Positions 17,949-28,865 of a DNA stretch of 59,344 nt are shown here, in pieces; position 1 is the stretch's first letter; each line of letters opens with the position of its first letter. The DNA is from Clostridium liquoris (lineage in GTDB: Bacteria > Bacillota > Clostridia > Clostridiales > Clostridiaceae). A program made the position numbers and the translations under genes. The notes under the pieces are model-generated. The model was not told the DNA's origin. It made no database searches and saw only the letters and a program-made list of their open reading frames with translations. The stretch is from NCBI RefSeq assembly GCF_002995785.1, contig NZ_PVXO01000008.1, positions 1 through 59,344 of the forward strand, read 5' to 3'.

Positions 17949-19247
17949 TTATATTAAGGTTGTTGAAGAATTGTTAAATGGGATTCTATCCTTTTCAACT
18001 AATATTTTTATCAAATCTAAATCTATATCTTGACCTACATATGCAGAATTAATTATACCTTGTTTAAAAGTAATGTCCATAACTTTTTTAATTTTATCAT
18101 TGTCAATATTATCTATCTTTTTGATTATATCCCCTGGTTTATTTATTCTATTCAAAAACAATACAGATTTCCCGTTATTAAACATTCTGCTGCTGGTACT
18201 TTCTAATCCCAAAATATAACTTCCCTTTAGCTGTTCTTTTCCCTTAATAAGCCTTTCCTTTGAAATAGTACTATTTGAAAATTTAATAATCTCTTCTTTT
18301 ATCAGATTTATAACTTCCACGGCATATTTAGGATTTAATCCTGTGTAAATAGTAACCACTCCAGTATTATTGAAGGAACTTAAATAAGAGTATATAGAAT
18401 AGCATCTTCCTTTTTCTTCTCGTATTTTCTGAAACAATAGTGAAGAAGCTCCTCCTCCTAAAATATTATTCAATAAAAGTAGTGCATAAGCATCTTCACT
18501 TCCTATTTCTACTCCAGGCAGCCCAAGACTTATATGAAGTTGTTCTATTTTTTTCTTTTTAAATAAATGATTAGTTAACATAGGTGGTTTTGAATAATGA
18601 GTTATTTCCTTATTATTTACTTTCCATTCTCCAAAATAACTTTCTATTAAATTAACTATTTCATTTTCATTAAATTTTCCTGCTATAGATACAACACAAT
18701 TTTCAGGTATGTAATGAGAATCCACATAATCTATAATTTGCTGCCTAGTAAAGGATTTAACTGTATCTATGGTACCTAATATAGGCAGTGCTATAGGGTC
18801 TTCTCCCCATATAGCTTCATTATGCAAATCTACAAGCACATCTTCTGGAGAGTCTTCATCCATATTTATTTCTTCTATAACTACACCTTTCTCTTTTTCT
18901 ATATCTTCTTCAGTAAAGTTACTGTTGAACAGCATATCAGATATTACATCTAAGGCTAACTCTAAATGAGTATCTAGAATTTTTATATAATAACAGGTAG
19001 CTTCTTTACCAGTAAAAGCATTTAACTGTCCACCTACATCCTCAATACATTCTGCTATTTCTTTAGAATTCCTGTTATCAGTACCTTTAAAAAGCATATG
19101 TTCTATAAAATGAGATATGCCATTATTTTCTTTGCTTTCATTTCTTGATCCATTCTTTACCCATAACCCTACACTTATAGAATTAACATAGTCTATTTTT
19201 TCTAAAACTACCCTTAAACCATTACTGAGTTGTATCAAATTATACAT
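17949..19247 (-). CDS. M16-family zinc peptidase (YmxG/MlpA-like)
   Basis: A 432-aa insulinase-family peptidase. The inverted zinc motif HFIEH is at 46-50, with the distal zinc glutamate in EEINMDEDSPEDV at about 125, so the N-terminal half is catalytic. The C-terminal half is the usual inactive M16 domain. It lies downstream of pnp and upstream of ymxH, as ymxG does in Bacillus. The ATG has GGGAGG 6 bases upstream. The substrate is unknown. Confidence 0.9.
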   Translation of the reverse strand: MYNLIQLSNGLRVVLEKIDYVNSISVGLWVKNGSRNESKENNGISHFIEHMLFKGTDNRNSKEIAECIEDVGGQLNAFTGKEATCYYIKILDTHLELALDVISDMLFNSNFTEEDIEKEKGVVIEEINMDEDSPEDVLVDLHNEAIWGEDPIALPILGTIDTVKSFTRQQIIDYVDSHYIPENCVVSIAGKFNENEIVNLIESYFGEWKVNNKEITHYSKPPMLTNHLFKKKKIEQLHISLGLPGVEIGSEDAYALLLLNNILGGGASSLLFQKIREEKGRCYSIYSYLSSFNNTGVVTIYTGLNPKYAVEVINLIKEEIIKFSNSTISKERLIKGKEQLKGSYILGLESTSSRMFNNGKSVLFLNRINKPGDIIKKIDNIDNDKIKKVMDITFKQGIINSAYVGQDIDLDLIKILVEKDRIPFNNSSTTLI

Positions 19248-19275
19248 TATGTTCCTCCCATAAAATAATTGTTTA

Positions 19276-19308
19276 AAAAATAAAAAGGCACAAAGCCCTT
19301 CTATTTTT
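19276..19308 (-). terminator. Terminator after pnp
   Basis: A long A/T-rich stem with a GGGC/GCC tip (14 pairs including two G-U), overlapping the pnp stop codon and ending in a UUUUUAUUUUUU tract on the minus strand. Confidence 0.7.
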
Positions 19309-21421
19309 GTTGTTTTATTTCATCCTTCTCGTCTGATTCTTTTTTAATGGCATCTCTTCTCGAGAGGTTAATTCTTCCATGCTCATCAATATCTGTTACC
19401 TTTACAAGAATTTCATCTCCTAAGGATACTATATCTTCAACTTTATTTACTCTTGTAAAATCAAGCTTTGATATATGAACCAATCCTTCTTTACCAGGTA
19501 AAATTTCTACAAAGGCCCCAAAGTTAGTTATCTTTGTAACTTTACCTAAGTATATTTCCCCTACTTCTACATCCTTTGTTAAATCATCTATTATCTTTAA
19601 TGCTCTATTTGCTCCTACACTATCATTTGACATAATGTATATCTTTCCATCCTCTTTTATGTCAATTTTTACGCCTGTTTCAGCTATAATCTTATTAATT
19701 GTCTTTCCGCCAGCGCCTATAACATCTCTTATCTTTTCGGGATCAATAGACATTTTATAGACTCTTGGAGCATATGGTGAAAGTTCCTTTCTAGCTTCAG
19801 GAATACAATTCTTTATTTTTTCTAATATAAATAAACGAGCTTTTTTTGCTTTTTCTAAAGTAATCTTTATGCAATTCTTTGATAATCCATGAATTTTTGT
19901 ATCAACTTGAATAGCAGTTATTCCTTCCGCAGTTCCAGCTACTTTAAAGTCCATATCTCCAAAGAAATCTTCAATACCTTGAATATCTGTAAGAACTTCC
20001 TCTTTTGATAAGTCTTCACTAGTTACAAGTCCTATAGCTATTCCTGCAGCAGGTCTTCTAATTGGAACACCAGCATCAAGCAGTGCTAAAGTACTTCCAC
20101 ACACACTGGCTTGTGAAGTTGATCCATTAGAGCTTAAAACTTCAGATACAAGTCTAATTGCATATGGGAATTCATCTTCCGAAGGAATTAGTGGTTCTAA
20201 AGCTTTTTCTGCTAAAGCACCATGGCCAATTTCTCTTCTTCCTGGTCCTCTAAGTGGTCTTACTTCACCAGTACTGTAGGATGGGAAATTATAATGATGC
20301 ATATATCTTTTAGATTCCTCATCACCAATGCCATCAAGTATTTGTACATCTCCTAATGGACCTATAGTAGCTACAGTCATTACCTGAGTTAATCCCCTTG
20401 TGAATAATCCAGTACCATGAGTTCTTGGAAGTAATCCTACTTCACAACTGATAGGTCTTATTTCATCAAAAGCTCTTCCATCTGGTCTTCTCTTCTCATT
20501 AAGAATCATATTTCTTACTATTTCCTTTTGTATTCTATATTCTATATCCCCTATATCTGCTTTACCATCAGGATATTTTTCACTAAATTCTTCATCAATC
20601 TTTTCCTTAGCTGCATCCATAGCAGCATTTCTTTTATCTCTATCTGTAATATACATAGCTTCTTTTATTAAATCAAATGAAAAATCTCTTACTTCCTTTT
20701 CCATATCTTCATCTACTTTATATATTACTGGTTCTACCTTTTCTTTTCCAAATTTACTCATTGCTTCTTCTTGGAACTTAACTATTGGCTGACACTTATC
20801 AAAAGCAAAATTTATAGCATTGTACATTGTGTCTTCATCTACTTCATCAGCCCCTGCTTCAATCATCATAACCCTTTCTTTGGTAGCACAAACTGTAAGA
20901 GTTAATTTTGTTTTTTCTCTTTCAGCCTGTGTAGGGTTTAATATAAATTCTCCATCAATTAAGCCCACAGAAACAGTGGCAACTGGTGTAGTGAAAGGAA
21001 TACTAGATAGGCATAAAGCTAAAGATGCTGCATTCATAGCTAAAATATCTGGTGCATTATCCTGTTCTACAGATAAGACCGTGCAAACTATTTGCACATC
21101 ATTTCTGTATCCCTTAGGAAATAATGGTCTTAATGGTCTGTCTATAGCTCTAGCATGAAGTATAGCCTTCTCTGAAGGCCTGCCCTCTCTTTTTATAAAG
21201 CCACCAGGTATCTTACCCACAGCATATAACCTTTCCTCATATTCAACACTTAATGGGAAGAAATCTATACCCTCCCTAGGTTCTTTAGATGCATTTGCAT
21301 TTACTAATACTACTGTATCTCCGTAACTTACAAGTATAGCACAATCTGAAAGAGCACCTACTTTCCCAGATTCCATCTTAAACTTTCTACCAGCTACAGT
21401 AGTTTCAAGTACATGACTCAT
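19301..21421 (-). CDS. pnp: Polyribonucleotide nucleotidyltransferase
   Basis: A 706-aa phosphorolytic 3'-5' exoribonuclease of RNA decay. It contains two RNase PH-like domains (about 10-225 and 310-540), the second with [17 protein letters not shown] and [22 protein letters not shown] domain ([13 protein letters not shown], about 555-615) and an S1 domain (about 622-690) follow. It is downstream of rpsO as in most bacteria. GGGAGG precedes the ATG. Confidence 0.97.
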   Translation of the reverse strand: MSHVLETTVAGRKFKMESGKVGALSDCAILVSYGDTVVLVNANASKEPREGIDFFPLSVEYEERLYAVGKIPGGFIKREGRPSEKAILHARAIDRPLRPLFPKGYRNDVQIVCTVLSVEQDNAPDILAMNAASLALCLSSIPFTTPVATVSVGLIDGEFILNPTQAEREKTKLTLTVCATKERVMMIEAGADEVDEDTMYNAINFAFDKCQPIVKFQEEAMSKFGKEKVEPVIYKVDEDMEKEVRDFSFDLIKEAMYITDRDKRNAAMDAAKEKIDEEFSEKYPDGKADIGDIEYRIQKEIVRNMILNEKRRPDGRAFDEIRPISCEVGLLPRTHGTGLFTRGLTQVMTVATIGPLGDVQILDGIGDEESKRYMHHYNFPSYSTGEVRPLRGPGRREIGHGALAEKALEPLIPSEDEFPYAIRLVSEVLSSNGSTSQASVCGSTLALLDAGVPIRRPAAGIAIGLVTSEDLSKEEVLTDIQGIEDFFGDMDFKVAGTAEGITAIQVDTKIHGLSKNCIKITLEKAKKARLFILEKIKNCIPEARKELSPYAPRVYKMSIDPEKIRDVIGAGGKTINKIIAETGVKIDIKEDGKIYIMSNDSVGANRALKIIDDLTKDVEVGEIYLGKVTKITNFGAFVEILPGKEGLVHISKLDFTRVNKVEDIVSLGDEILVKVTDIDEHGRINLSRRDAIKKESDEKDEIKQQK

Positions 21422-21514
21422 AATTTACCTCCCTTCAATTTATACACTATTATTATCCTATTTTATTAATTTTTTTATACAAATATAAATATAAATAAGC
21501 TAATTTCAAAATAA

Positions 21515-21536
21515 TAGAGCGGTGGAAGCCGCTCTA
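21515..21536 (-). terminator. Hairpin between rpsO and pnp
   Basis: TAGAGCGG/CCGCTCTA stem (21515-21522 with 21529-21536) with a 6-base loop. The U-tract is interrupted (UAUUAUUUU), so it may work as a partial terminator or a processing site that reduces pnp read-through. Confidence 0.6.
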
Positions 21537-21546
21537 GTAGATTTTC

Positions 21547-21810
21547 TTATTTTCTTAAGCCTAATTCCTTAATGATTGCACGATATCTGTTGATATCTTT
21601 CTTTTCTAAGTAGTTAAGAAGACCTCTTCTCTTACCAACCATCATTAAAAGACCTCTTCTTGAATGGAAATCCTTCTTATGAACCTTTAAATGATCATTT
21701 AGATGATTAATTCTTTCTGTTAATAGTGCAATCTGAACTTCTGGAGAACCAGTGTCTCCTTCGTGTCTTGCATGTTTTTTTAAAATTTCATTTTTTAATG
21801 CCTTATCCAT
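21547..21810 (-). CDS. rpsO: Ribosomal protein S15
   Basis: An 87-aa small-subunit primary binder of 16S rRNA helix 20/22. [22 protein letters not shown] and [22 protein letters not shown] are diagnostic. GGAGGTG lies 8 bases before the ATG. It has its own promoter over the end of ribF and a structured leader that may mediate autogenous control. Confidence 0.97.
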   Translation of the reverse strand: MDKALKNEILKKHARHEGDTGSPEVQIALLTERINHLNDHLKVHKKDFHSRRGLLMMVGKRRGLLNYLEKKDINRYRAIIKELGLRK

Positions 21811-21892
21811 TTATCCAACACCTCCAATTGTTATATCCCCTTAGTCCAAGAATACCGACGGCAACACGGAAATCTTAGATTAAGGTTCACGA
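21811..21892 (-). promoter_or_regulatory. Structured 5' leader of rpsO, possible S15 autoregulatory element
   Basis: About 80 transcribed bases between the promoter and the start codon, clearly richer in GC than other gaps (CCGTGTTGCCGTCGG). Possible pairing of an upstream CCTTA with TAAGG near the ribosome site would close a helix around the middle part. S15 binds its own leader in several bacteria with varied structures; whether this one does is inferred from position only. Confidence 0.4.
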
Positions 21893-21897
21893 AACTA

Positions 21898-21926
21898 ATT
21901 ATAGCAAAGAACCTTAAGATTGTAAA
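21898..21926 (-). promoter_or_regulatory. Sigma-A promoter of rpsO
   Basis: TTTACA (21926-21921), 17 bases, TATAAT (21903-21898). The -35 and spacer lie inside the 3' end of ribF. Confidence 0.75.
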
Positions 21927-22864
21927 TCTCTTTTTATAATTAATCCTAAATTTTGCTTTTCCACGTAATCTTTATCTTTTTTAATTCTTTCTGATAATTC
22001 ATCTAATGATTTAAATTTCTTTTCATCCCTTATTCTGCTTATAAAATATAATCTTATTTTTTCATCATATATTTCTTTATTAAAATTCAATATATGAGTT
22101 TCTATGCTTAATTTCTCATTTTCTACTGTAGGATTATATCCCACGTTGGTTACTCCCTTAAAATAATTTCCATTGTATTTTACTATGGTAAAATATACCC
22201 CACCTCGTGGTATTACAAATTCTTTGTTATAATCCAAATTTATTGTAGGGAAACCAATAACCCTGCCAATTTGCCTTCCCTTTATAACCATTCCTGAAAG
22301 AGAAAAAGGTCTTGTAAGCATTGCACGTGCTTTATCCATATCACCAGTATCTGAAATTATATGTCTGATATTAGAACTAGATACTATTTCCTTTTTATAC
22401 TTTATTGGATCTACCACAAATAATTGAAAATCATATTTTTTACTTAATTCCTTTAACAGCTCCACATCTCCTAAGTTTTTGTAACCAAATCTATAATTGA
22501 ATCCAACTACAACACCCTTGGCATTGTAATTTTTCACAATATTTAATACAAACTCCTCAGGAGAAAGTTGCATAAACTCCTTGGTAAAGGTATCCAACCT
22601 TAATATATCTATCCCTTTATTTTCTAAAATTTTTATTTTTGTTTCTTTATCCATTAAAAGTTTTGGCATAATTTCTTTGTTAATAATAGATAAAGGATGA
22701 TTTTTAAAAGTGTATACCATACTCCTGCCATTATTTTTTTTGGCAAGAGCTATGACCTTTTTTATCAATTGCATATGTCCTAAATGTAAGCCATCAAAAC
22801 TCCCAAGTGCAACATAAGTATTATATTGTAAATTTTGCCTTATTTTCTCTTCTATTATGTCCAT
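21914..22864 (-). CDS. ribF: Bifunctional riboflavin kinase/FAD synthetase
   Basis: A 316-aa enzyme that phosphorylates riboflavin to FMN and adenylates it to FAD. The N-terminal nucleotidyltransferase domain has GSFDGLHLGHMQLI (about 21-34); the C-terminal kinase domain has GRQIGRVIGFPTINL (about 185-200). Two in-frame ATGs compete: 22870 is only 2 bases from AGGAG, while 22864 has it at 8, so I chose the latter. It follows truB by 11 bases. Confidence 0.94.
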   Translation of the reverse strand: MDIIEEKIRQNLQYNTYVALGSFDGLHLGHMQLIKKVIALAKKNNGRSMVYTFKNHPLSIINKEIMPKLLMDKETKIKILENKGIDILRLDTFTKEFMQLSPEEFVLNIVKNYNAKGVVVGFNYRFGYKNLGDVELLKELSKKYDFQLFVVDPIKYKKEIVSSSNIRHIISDTGDMDKARAMLTRPFSLSGMVIKGRQIGRVIGFPTINLDYNKEFVIPRGGVYFTIVKYNGNYFKGVTNVGYNPTVENEKLSIETHILNFNKEIYDEKIRLYFISRIRDEKKFKSLDELSERIKKDKDYVEKQNLGLIIKRDLQS

Positions 22865-22875
22865 AATCATTACTC

Positions 22876-23742
22876 CTATACAAGTAATTTCAAGATTTTA
22901 AACCCTTCTGCAGTTCTTTTGCCTAAACCAATGAATCTATTTTCTATGTATACCCTAAGAATAATATTTTCATCTATATTTTGTAATACATATTTATTAG
23001 TAAGAGTTGCCCCATTTAATAATAGTATTTCATATCTTTTATCCATATTTATAGCATTATATTTAAATAAAGCCTTATCCATAGGAATTATATAATCTTG
23101 TACATTGTCCTCATTTAAATCTTCTATATTAACAGAATTTTCAATGGCAAAGATACCTGTCTTAGTTCTTTCAAGAGACCACATACTTCCCCCTACTCCT
23201 AAGTTCTTACCCATATCATAGCAAAGACTTCTTATATAAGTTCCCTTTGAGCATTCTACTTTAAAAGTTACAAAAGGCATATTAATGTCTAGAATATCCA
23301 TGGAATATATATGGACTTTTCTACTTTTTCTTTCCACTTCTATTCCTTCTCTGGCCAATTCATAAAGCCTTTTCCCATTGACTTTAAGTGCTGAATACAT
23401 AGGAGGAATCTGATCAATTTCTCCATGGAAGGACTTAATGCAGTTAATGACAGAATTTTCATCTATATTTACTGGATTTTCATGAATAACTTTGCCTTCT
23501 CTATCATAGGTATCAGTTACTATTCCAAGTTTCATAGTAGCTATATATATCTTATTTTCATTCATTATATAATCAACTATTTTTGTAGAATTACCTATAC
23601 ATATAGGCAACACACCAGAAGCTAAAGGATCCAATGTACCAGTGTGACCAACCCTTTTGATTTTGCATATTTTTTTAACTCTTCTTACTACATCAAAAGA
23701 AGTCATACCACAAGGTTTATAAACATTTAATACTCCATTCAT
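22876..23742 (-). CDS. truB: tRNA pseudouridine(55) synthase
   Basis: A 288-aa enzyme that makes pseudouridine 55 in the tRNA T-loop. GHTGTLDPLASGVLPICIG carries the catalytic aspartate, near residue 38, and the opening GVLNVYKPCGMTSFDVV is typical. The ATG follows the nrnA stop codon with no gap and has only a weak GAG ribosome site, implying translation coupled to nrnA. Confidence 0.95.
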   Translation of the reverse strand: MNGVLNVYKPCGMTSFDVVRRVKKICKIKRVGHTGTLDPLASGVLPICIGNSTKIVDYIMNENKIYIATMKLGIVTDTYDREGKVIHENPVNIDENSVINCIKSFHGEIDQIPPMYSALKVNGKRLYELAREGIEVERKSRKVHIYSMDILDINMPFVTFKVECSKGTYIRSLCYDMGKNLGVGGSMWSLERTKTGIFAIENSVNIEDLNEDNVQDYIIPMDKALFKYNAINMDKRYEILLLNGATLTNKYVLQNIDENIILRVYIENRFIGLGKRTAEGFKILKLLV

Positions 23743-24705
23743 TTATATTAACTCTTTTTTTATCAGCTGTAATAGAATGTGCTGAACTTCCTCTAGTGAT
23801 TTATCCTTTATAGCTGCTCCTGCTGCTCTTATATGTCCTCCGCCTCCAAATGATTCTGCAATTTTTCTAACGTCTACCTTGGATTTAGATCTTAGGCTTA
23901 TCTTTACTTCTCCATCTTTTTCTTTTAATAGCAATGTTACTTCTACGGTATCAATGCTATTACCAAAGGAAACTACGTCAGAAGTATCTGTATTAGGATC
24001 TATATTTAATTTTTGGAACATCTCATCAGTGACTTTCATAAGGCATATATTTCCATCAATTAATTCCATTTTATCAAATACTAATCCATATAATTTAAAT
24101 CTATTAAATTCTTTATTATCAAATACCTTTCTGTGTATGCTACTAAAATCAATGCCTGTATTTATTAAATCTCCGGCAATGCTATGGGTAATAGATGTGG
24201 TATTTGAGTGTCTAAAGGAGCCTGTATCTGTCAATATTGATGTATACAGGCAAGAAGCCATATTTTTATCAACAGTTACACCTAAAGATCTCAGCATTTG
24301 ATATACTATTTCCGCCATACAAGATGCATTAGCATCTACAAAATTTAAATCTCCATATAAATTATTGGAAATATGATGATCTATATTAATTAGGGTATAA
24401 TTTTTATTATTCAAATCTATATTTGCATTTACTCTTTCAAAATTGCCACAATCTAAAACAATTACGCAATTTGTTCCTTCTTTAACTTCTGATGTATTTC
24501 CATCTATTTCTTCACCAAAAGGTAAAAAGCTGAAATTTTTAGGCATACTTTCTTTACAGATTATATATACATTTTTATTAAGCTTTCTAATTCCCTGTAA
24601 AAGACTTAAGGAACTGCCAATAGAGTCACCATCTGCAGAAGTATGGAAGGTTATACCTATTGTATCACTTTCCTTTATATGGTCTAAAATTTTATTCATT
24701 ATCAT
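23743..24705 (-). CDS. nrnA: DHH-family oligoribonuclease/phosphatase NrnA
   Basis: A 320-aa DHH/DHHA1 protein. Known NrnA proteins degrade nanoRNA and dephosphorylate pAp or cleave cyclic-di-AMP products. Metal motifs are visible: HTSADGDSIGSS (about 21-32), LDCGN, NIDHHIS and the C-terminal GGGGHIRAAG. It overlaps rbfA by 14 bases. The ATG at 24705 is best spaced from the GGAGAG site; a second ATG two codons later is possible. Confidence 0.92.
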   Translation of the reverse strand: MIMNKILDHIKESDTIGITFHTSADGDSIGSSLSLLQGIRKLNKNVYIICKESMPKNFSFLPFGEEIDGNTSEVKEGTNCVIVLDCGNFERVNANIDLNNKNYTLINIDHHISNNLYGDLNFVDANASCMAEIVYQMLRSLGVTVDKNMASCLYTSILTDTGSFRHSNTTSITHSIAGDLINTGIDFSSIHRKVFDNKEFNRFKLYGLVFDKMELIDGNICLMKVTDEMFQKLNIDPNTDTSDVVSFGNSIDTVEVTLLLKEKDGEVKISLRSKSKVDVRKIAESFGGGGHIRAAGAAIKDKSLEEVQHILLQLIKKELI

Positions 24706-25057
24706 GGCTTTCTCTCTCCTTTATTTCGGCAAGCAGAGCGTCTATATGCATACCATGTTCTATGGTTTCATCCAATTCTATAATTATTTCTGGTGTATAT
24801 CTTAAATTTATCCTATGACCAATTTCTCTTCTAATAAATCCGCTGGAATTTTTTAAGACAGCCAATGTATTGTTCTTTGTCTCTTCATTGCCAAAAATGC
24901 TTACATAGACTTTAGCATATCTTAAGTCCTTGGTAACATCTACCTTAGTTACACTTACCATGGCACTCATTCTTGGATCTTTAATTTCATGTTGAATTAT
25001 ATTTGAGACTTCTTTTTTTACTTCTTCGTTTATTCTTCCACCTCTATACTTAGCCAT
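24692..25057 (-). CDS. rbfA: Ribosome-binding factor A
   Basis: A 121-aa KH-type 30S maturation factor. RINEEVKKEVSNIIQHEIKDPR at the start and YVSIFGNEE, LRYTPEI in the core are diagnostic. AGGAG precedes the ATG. It lies 16 bases after infB in the usual order. Confidence 0.95.
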   Translation of the reverse strand: MAKYRGGRINEEVKKEVSNIIQHEIKDPRMSAMVSVTKVDVTKDLRYAKVYVSIFGNEETKNNTLAVLKNSSGFIRREIGHRINLRYTPEIIIELDETIEHGMHIDALLAEIKERESHDNE

Positions 25058-25073
25058 AAAAACTCACTCCTAA

Positions 25074-27179
25074 TCATAGCTTAACTTTTTTTATTTCTTC
25101 CATAGTATAAGCTTCTATTATGTCGCCTTCTTTAATATCGTTAAACTTTTCAATCATTATTCCACATTCATATCCTGCAGCAGCTTCCTTAATATCATCC
25201 TTAAATCTCTTTAAAGATGATAAAATAGATTCATTTATTACTATTCCATCCCTTATAACTCTTACACTAGAATTTCTTGTAATTTTTCCATCTAAAACAT
25301 AACAGCCTGCTACTGTTCCCACGTTGGAAATTTTATAAGTTTTCCTAACTTCTGCTCTTCCTAATATTACTTCTTTATAATCTGGTTCAAGCATACCTAT
25401 CATAGCTGCTTTGATATCCTCTATAGCATTGTATATAACTCTATAAGTTTTTACATCTACATTTTCTTTTTCAGCAGCAGCAATGGCATTTGTATCTGGT
25501 CTTACATTAAAACCTATTATTATTGCATTAGAAGCATTGGCTAAAGTAACATCTGTCTCAGTAATAGCGCCCACTCCACCATGAATAACTCTTACCTTTA
25601 TCTCTTCTGTTGAAAGTTTTTCAAGGGACTGTCTTACGGCTTCTACAGATCCCTGTACATCGGCTTTCACAATGATGTTTAATTCTTTTATTTTACCTTC
25701 TTTAATTTGACTATATAAGTCTTCCAAGGATACCTTGTGAGTTGATTGCAAATACTCACTTCTTTCCTTATCTTTTCTCTTATCTGCCATATCCCTTGCA
25801 GTTTTTTCATCTTTAACTACATGGAATCTATCTCCTGCTGAAGGTACTTCCGATAATCCTAATATCTCCACAGGAATTGATGGACCTGCTGATTTAATTT
25901 TCTTTCCTTTATCATCAAACATGGCTCTTATTCTGCCATAAGTTGATCCTACTATTATAGAATCCCCTACACGTAAAGTACCATTCTGTACAAGTAATGA
26001 GGCTACAGAACCTCTTCCTTTATCAAGTTTTGCTTCTATTACAGTACCCTTTGCTTTTCTTTTAGGATTTGCTTTAAGCTCTTCCATTTCTGCTGTTAAA
26101 AGTATCATTTCAAGTAAGGAATCTATTCCTTCTCTAGTATGAGCTGATACTGGAACTACTATAGTATCTCCACCCCAGTCTTCAGCTATAAGTCCTTTTT
26201 CAGATAACTGCTGCTTTACTCTATCAGGATTTGCACCAGGTCTATCCATCTTATTTATTGCAACTATCATAGGAACATTAGCTGCTCTACAGTGATTTAT
26301 AGCCTCTTCTGTCTGTGGCATAATGCCATCATCTGCTGCTACTACTAATACAACTATATCCGTTATCTGTGCTCCTCTTGCTCTCATAGATGTGAAAGCT
26401 TCATGACCAGGTGTATCTAAAAATGTTATTTTTTCACCATTTATATTTACTGTATAAGCACCTATGTGCTGAGTTATTCCACCAGCTTCAGTTGAAGCTA
26501 CTTTGGACTTTCTTATAGCATCTAAAAGAGAAGTCTTACCATGGTCAACGTGACCCATAACAGTTACTACTGGAGGTCTTTTTACGCTGCCTTTGTCATT
26601 ATCTTCATCTTCTTCTTCCGCTTCTACTACTTCTAGCTCTAAATTTTGCTCCTTTTTTACCACAACAGCTTCAAATTTTTCACCTAATTTTTTTGCAGTT
26701 TGAAAATCAATTTCCTGATTCATTCCTGCCATAACTCCCATGAATATAAGCTGTTTGATTACTTCTGTATAAGGTTTTCCAAGTTTATCTGCAAATTCTT
26801 TAACGGTTATAGTTTCATTCATTTCTATTAATATATCTGGTTTGGCTTTTTCTTCTGTTTGCTCATTATAAGTTTCTATTTCTTCATCCTCATTCTTTCC
26901 TTTAATTTTTTTAGTTTTAGTTTTATTTTTTATAACTTCTTCTTGTAATTCTCCATACTTTTCTTCAATGTTATCTTTGTTATCTTTTGAAATATCCATA
27001 GCTGTGTCATCTTTTGGAGCCTCTGCATACAATTCTTTTATCAATTGAGCATCTTCGTCTTCTATTACACTCATATGATTTTTTACTTCTATATTAAACT
27101 CATCTTTTAACAAACTTATTAAGTTCTTGCTGGATATTCCTAGTTCTTTAGCTAATTCATATACTCTTATTTTTGACAA
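25074..27179 (-). CDS. infB: Translation initiation factor IF-2
   Basis: A 701-aa GTPase that places initiator tRNA on the 30S subunit. An N-terminal helical domain ([19 protein letters not shown]) is followed by an acidic linker, then the G domain with [24 protein letters not shown] and NKMD, and two beta barrels flanking IF2 domain III. The N terminus is short, as in other clostridia. The start is TTG at 27179, 6 bases after GGGGGTG; the frame runs nine codons further up, but those codons overlap the ribosome site. Confidence 0.96.
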   Translation of the reverse strand: MSKIRVYELAKELGISSKNLISLLKDEFNIEVKNHMSVIEDEDAQLIKELYAEAPKDDTAMDISKDNKDNIEEKYGELQEEVIKNKTKTKKIKGKNEDEEIETYNEQTEEKAKPDILIEMNETITVKEFADKLGKPYTEVIKQLIFMGVMAGMNQEIDFQTAKKLGEKFEAVVVKKEQNLELEVVEAEEEDEDNDKGSVKRPPVVTVMGHVDHGKTSLLDAIRKSKVASTEAGGITQHIGAYTVNINGEKITFLDTPGHEAFTSMRARGAQITDIVVLVVAADDGIMPQTEEAINHCRAANVPMIVAINKMDRPGANPDRVKQQLSEKGLIAEDWGGDTIVVPVSAHTREGIDSLLEMILLTAEMEELKANPKRKAKGTVIEAKLDKGRGSVASLLVQNGTLRVGDSIIVGSTYGRIRAMFDDKGKKIKSAGPSIPVEILGLSEVPSAGDRFHVVKDEKTARDMADKRKDKERSEYLQSTHKVSLEDLYSQIKEGKIKELNIIVKADVQGSVEAVRQSLEKLSTEEIKVRVIHGGVGAITETDVTLANASNAIIIGFNVRPDTNAIAAAEKENVDVKTYRVIYNAIEDIKAAMIGMLEPDYKEVILGRAEVRKTYKISNVGTVAGCYVLDGKITRNSSVRVIRDGIVINESILSSLKRFKDDIKEAAAGYECGIMIEKFNDIKEGDIIEAYTMEEIKKVKL

Positions 27180-27209
27180 AACATTCACCCCCGAAACTAT
27201 TTTCATTTT

Positions 27210-27509
27210 CTATTTCCATAGTTCTAACAATTTCGCAGCCATAGACGTATCTGATATCCCAACTACATTTATTTTATCCCTTCCCAATATGTGAGATAAA
27301 TCTTCTCCGCTACACCCACTGATAATAGGGATATTTCTACTATGGGCCATTCTTTCAAACTTTTCCCTGGTATTTTCAGAAACTTCTGCTGATACAATTA
27401 TTAAATAACATTTACCACCTCTTAAAGCTTCTTCACATTTATTATATCCCTCTATACACTTACCAGCTTTTTTAGATATTCCTAGAAAGGAAATAAACTT
27501 ATCCTTCAT
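27210..27509 (-). CDS. ylxQ: L7Ae-like RNA-binding protein YlxQ
   Basis: A 99-aa protein of the L7Ae/L30e/Gadd45 fold, with FLGISKKAGKCIEGYNKCEEALRGGK typical of the kink-turn binding family. It may bind kink-turn RNA in ribosome assembly. It overlaps the ylxR 3' end by 11 bases. ATG at 27509 is my choice; a TTG two codons earlier at 27515 is better spaced from AAGGA and could be the true start. Confidence 0.88.
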   Translation of the reverse strand: MKDKFISFLGISKKAGKCIEGYNKCEEALRGGKCYLIIVSAEVSENTREKFERMAHSRNIPIISGCSGEDLSHILGRDKINVVGISDTSMAAKLLELWK

Positions 27510-27768
27510 TCTCAATCTCTTCCTTTAATTTACTGTAAATCTCTTCACTTATGGTGGTTTCGAGATTTCTCTCTAATTTCTTACTTTTAAAGGCTTTTTG
27601 AAGACAACTTACACTTTTACAGATATAAGCACCTCTTCCAGGCTTTTTACCAGTTAAGTCTATAGAAACCTCTCCTTCTTTATTCTTAACTACTCTTATA
27701 AGGTCTTTTTTGGGTTTCATTTCTGCACAGCCAGTGCACATTCTTTGAGGTATCTTTTTAACTTTCAT
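27499..27768 (-). CDS. ylxR: YlxR/RnpM family protein
   Basis: An 89-aa basic protein. The motif PQRMCTGCAEMKPKKDLIRVV near the start and GRGAYICKS in the middle mark the YlxR family, reported in Bacillus as an RNase P modulator (RnpM). It lies between nusA and ylxQ, the standard order. GGAAGGTGG precedes the ATG. Confidence 0.92.
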   Translation of the reverse strand: MKVKKIPQRMCTGCAEMKPKKDLIRVVKNKEGEVSIDLTGKKPGRGAYICKSVSCLQKAFKSKKLERNLETTISEEIYSKLKEEIENEG

Positions 27769-27797
27769 AGATTAACCACCTTCCTTCTAAAGCCTTA

Positions 27798-28847
27798 TTA
27801 ATCAGAAACCTGAGAAGAACTTTTTATGTCAATCTTCCAGCCTGTAAGTTTTGCAGCAAGTCTTACATTTTGACCTTCCTTGCCTATAGCTAATGAAAGT
27901 TGATTATCTTCTACTATTACCCTTGCCGATTTATTATCTTCATCGACGTGAACATCTAAAACCTTAGCTGGACTTAAAGCATTTGCAATATATTCTTCTG
28001 GAAGTTTGCTCCATTTTATTATATCTATTTTTTCATTTTTAAGTTCATTTACTATATTCTGAACTCTTATACCCTTAGGTCCTACGCAAGCTCCCATAGC
28101 ATCAACATTTTCATCATTGGAATAAACAGATATTTTAGTTCTAGAACCTGCTTCTCTAGCTATACTTTTTATTTCTACAATACCATTATATATTTCTGGT
28201 ACTTCAAGTTCAAATAATCTCTTAACTAAGCCGGGATGAGTTCTTGATACTATAACCTGGGCACCTTTTGTAGTATTCTTTACTTCAACTATATATAACT
28301 TTAATCTTTCATTAAAGCTATATGTTTCTCCTTGCATCTGCTCATTAGGTCCAAGTACAGCTTCTATTTTCCCCAAATCTACAAATACATTAGATTTATC
28401 CTTTCTTATAACAGTACCACTTATTATATCACATTCTTTTTCCATGAACTCATTATAGACAATTCTTCTTTCTTCCTCTTTTATCCTTTGAATAACTACT
28501 TGCTTTGCTGCTTGAGCAGCTACTCTTCCAAACTTCTTAGGAGTTACTTCAACATTTACTACTTCTCCTAATTCATATCTTGGATCTATTTCTTTTGCAT
28601 CTTCAATAGATATTTCATTTACTTCATCTAAAACTTCTTCTACAACAGTTTTTCTTGAATAAACATGTATCTCTCCAGTTTCCCTATTCATATTAACTAC
28701 TACATTTTGTGTTGTAGCACCTTGTTTTGCATAATTCTTTTTATATGCCGCAACTAAAGCATCTTCTAAAGTGCTAAATATTAAATCTTCACTAACTCCC
28801 TTTTCTTTAACAATTTCCTTAAGTGCTTCTACAAACTCCTCATTCAT
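27798..28847 (-). CDS. nusA: Transcription factor NusA
   Basis: A 349-aa elongation, pausing and termination factor. An N-terminal RNAP-binding domain (about 1-125) is followed by S1 (about 130-200), KH1 and KH2 (GACVGPKGIRVQNIV and IGKEGQNVRLAAKLTGW). It lacks the C-terminal acidic repeats of enteric NusA, as is normal in Firmicutes. The GGAGG is 11 bases from the ATG, slightly long. Confidence 0.96.
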   Translation of the reverse strand: MNEEFVEALKEIVKEKGVSEDLIFSTLEDALVAAYKKNYAKQGATTQNVVVNMNRETGEIHVYSRKTVVEEVLDEVNEISIEDAKEIDPRYELGEVVNVEVTPKKFGRVAAQAAKQVVIQRIKEEERRIVYNEFMEKECDIISGTVIRKDKSNVFVDLGKIEAVLGPNEQMQGETYSFNERLKLYIVEVKNTTKGAQVIVSRTHPGLVKRLFELEVPEIYNGIVEIKSIAREAGSRTKISVYSNDENVDAMGACVGPKGIRVQNIVNELKNEKIDIIKWSKLPEEYIANALSPAKVLDVHVDEDNKSARVIVEDNQLSLAIGKEGQNVRLAAKLTGWKIDIKSSSQVSD

Positions 28848-28865
28848 CTTTTACTAAACCTCCTT

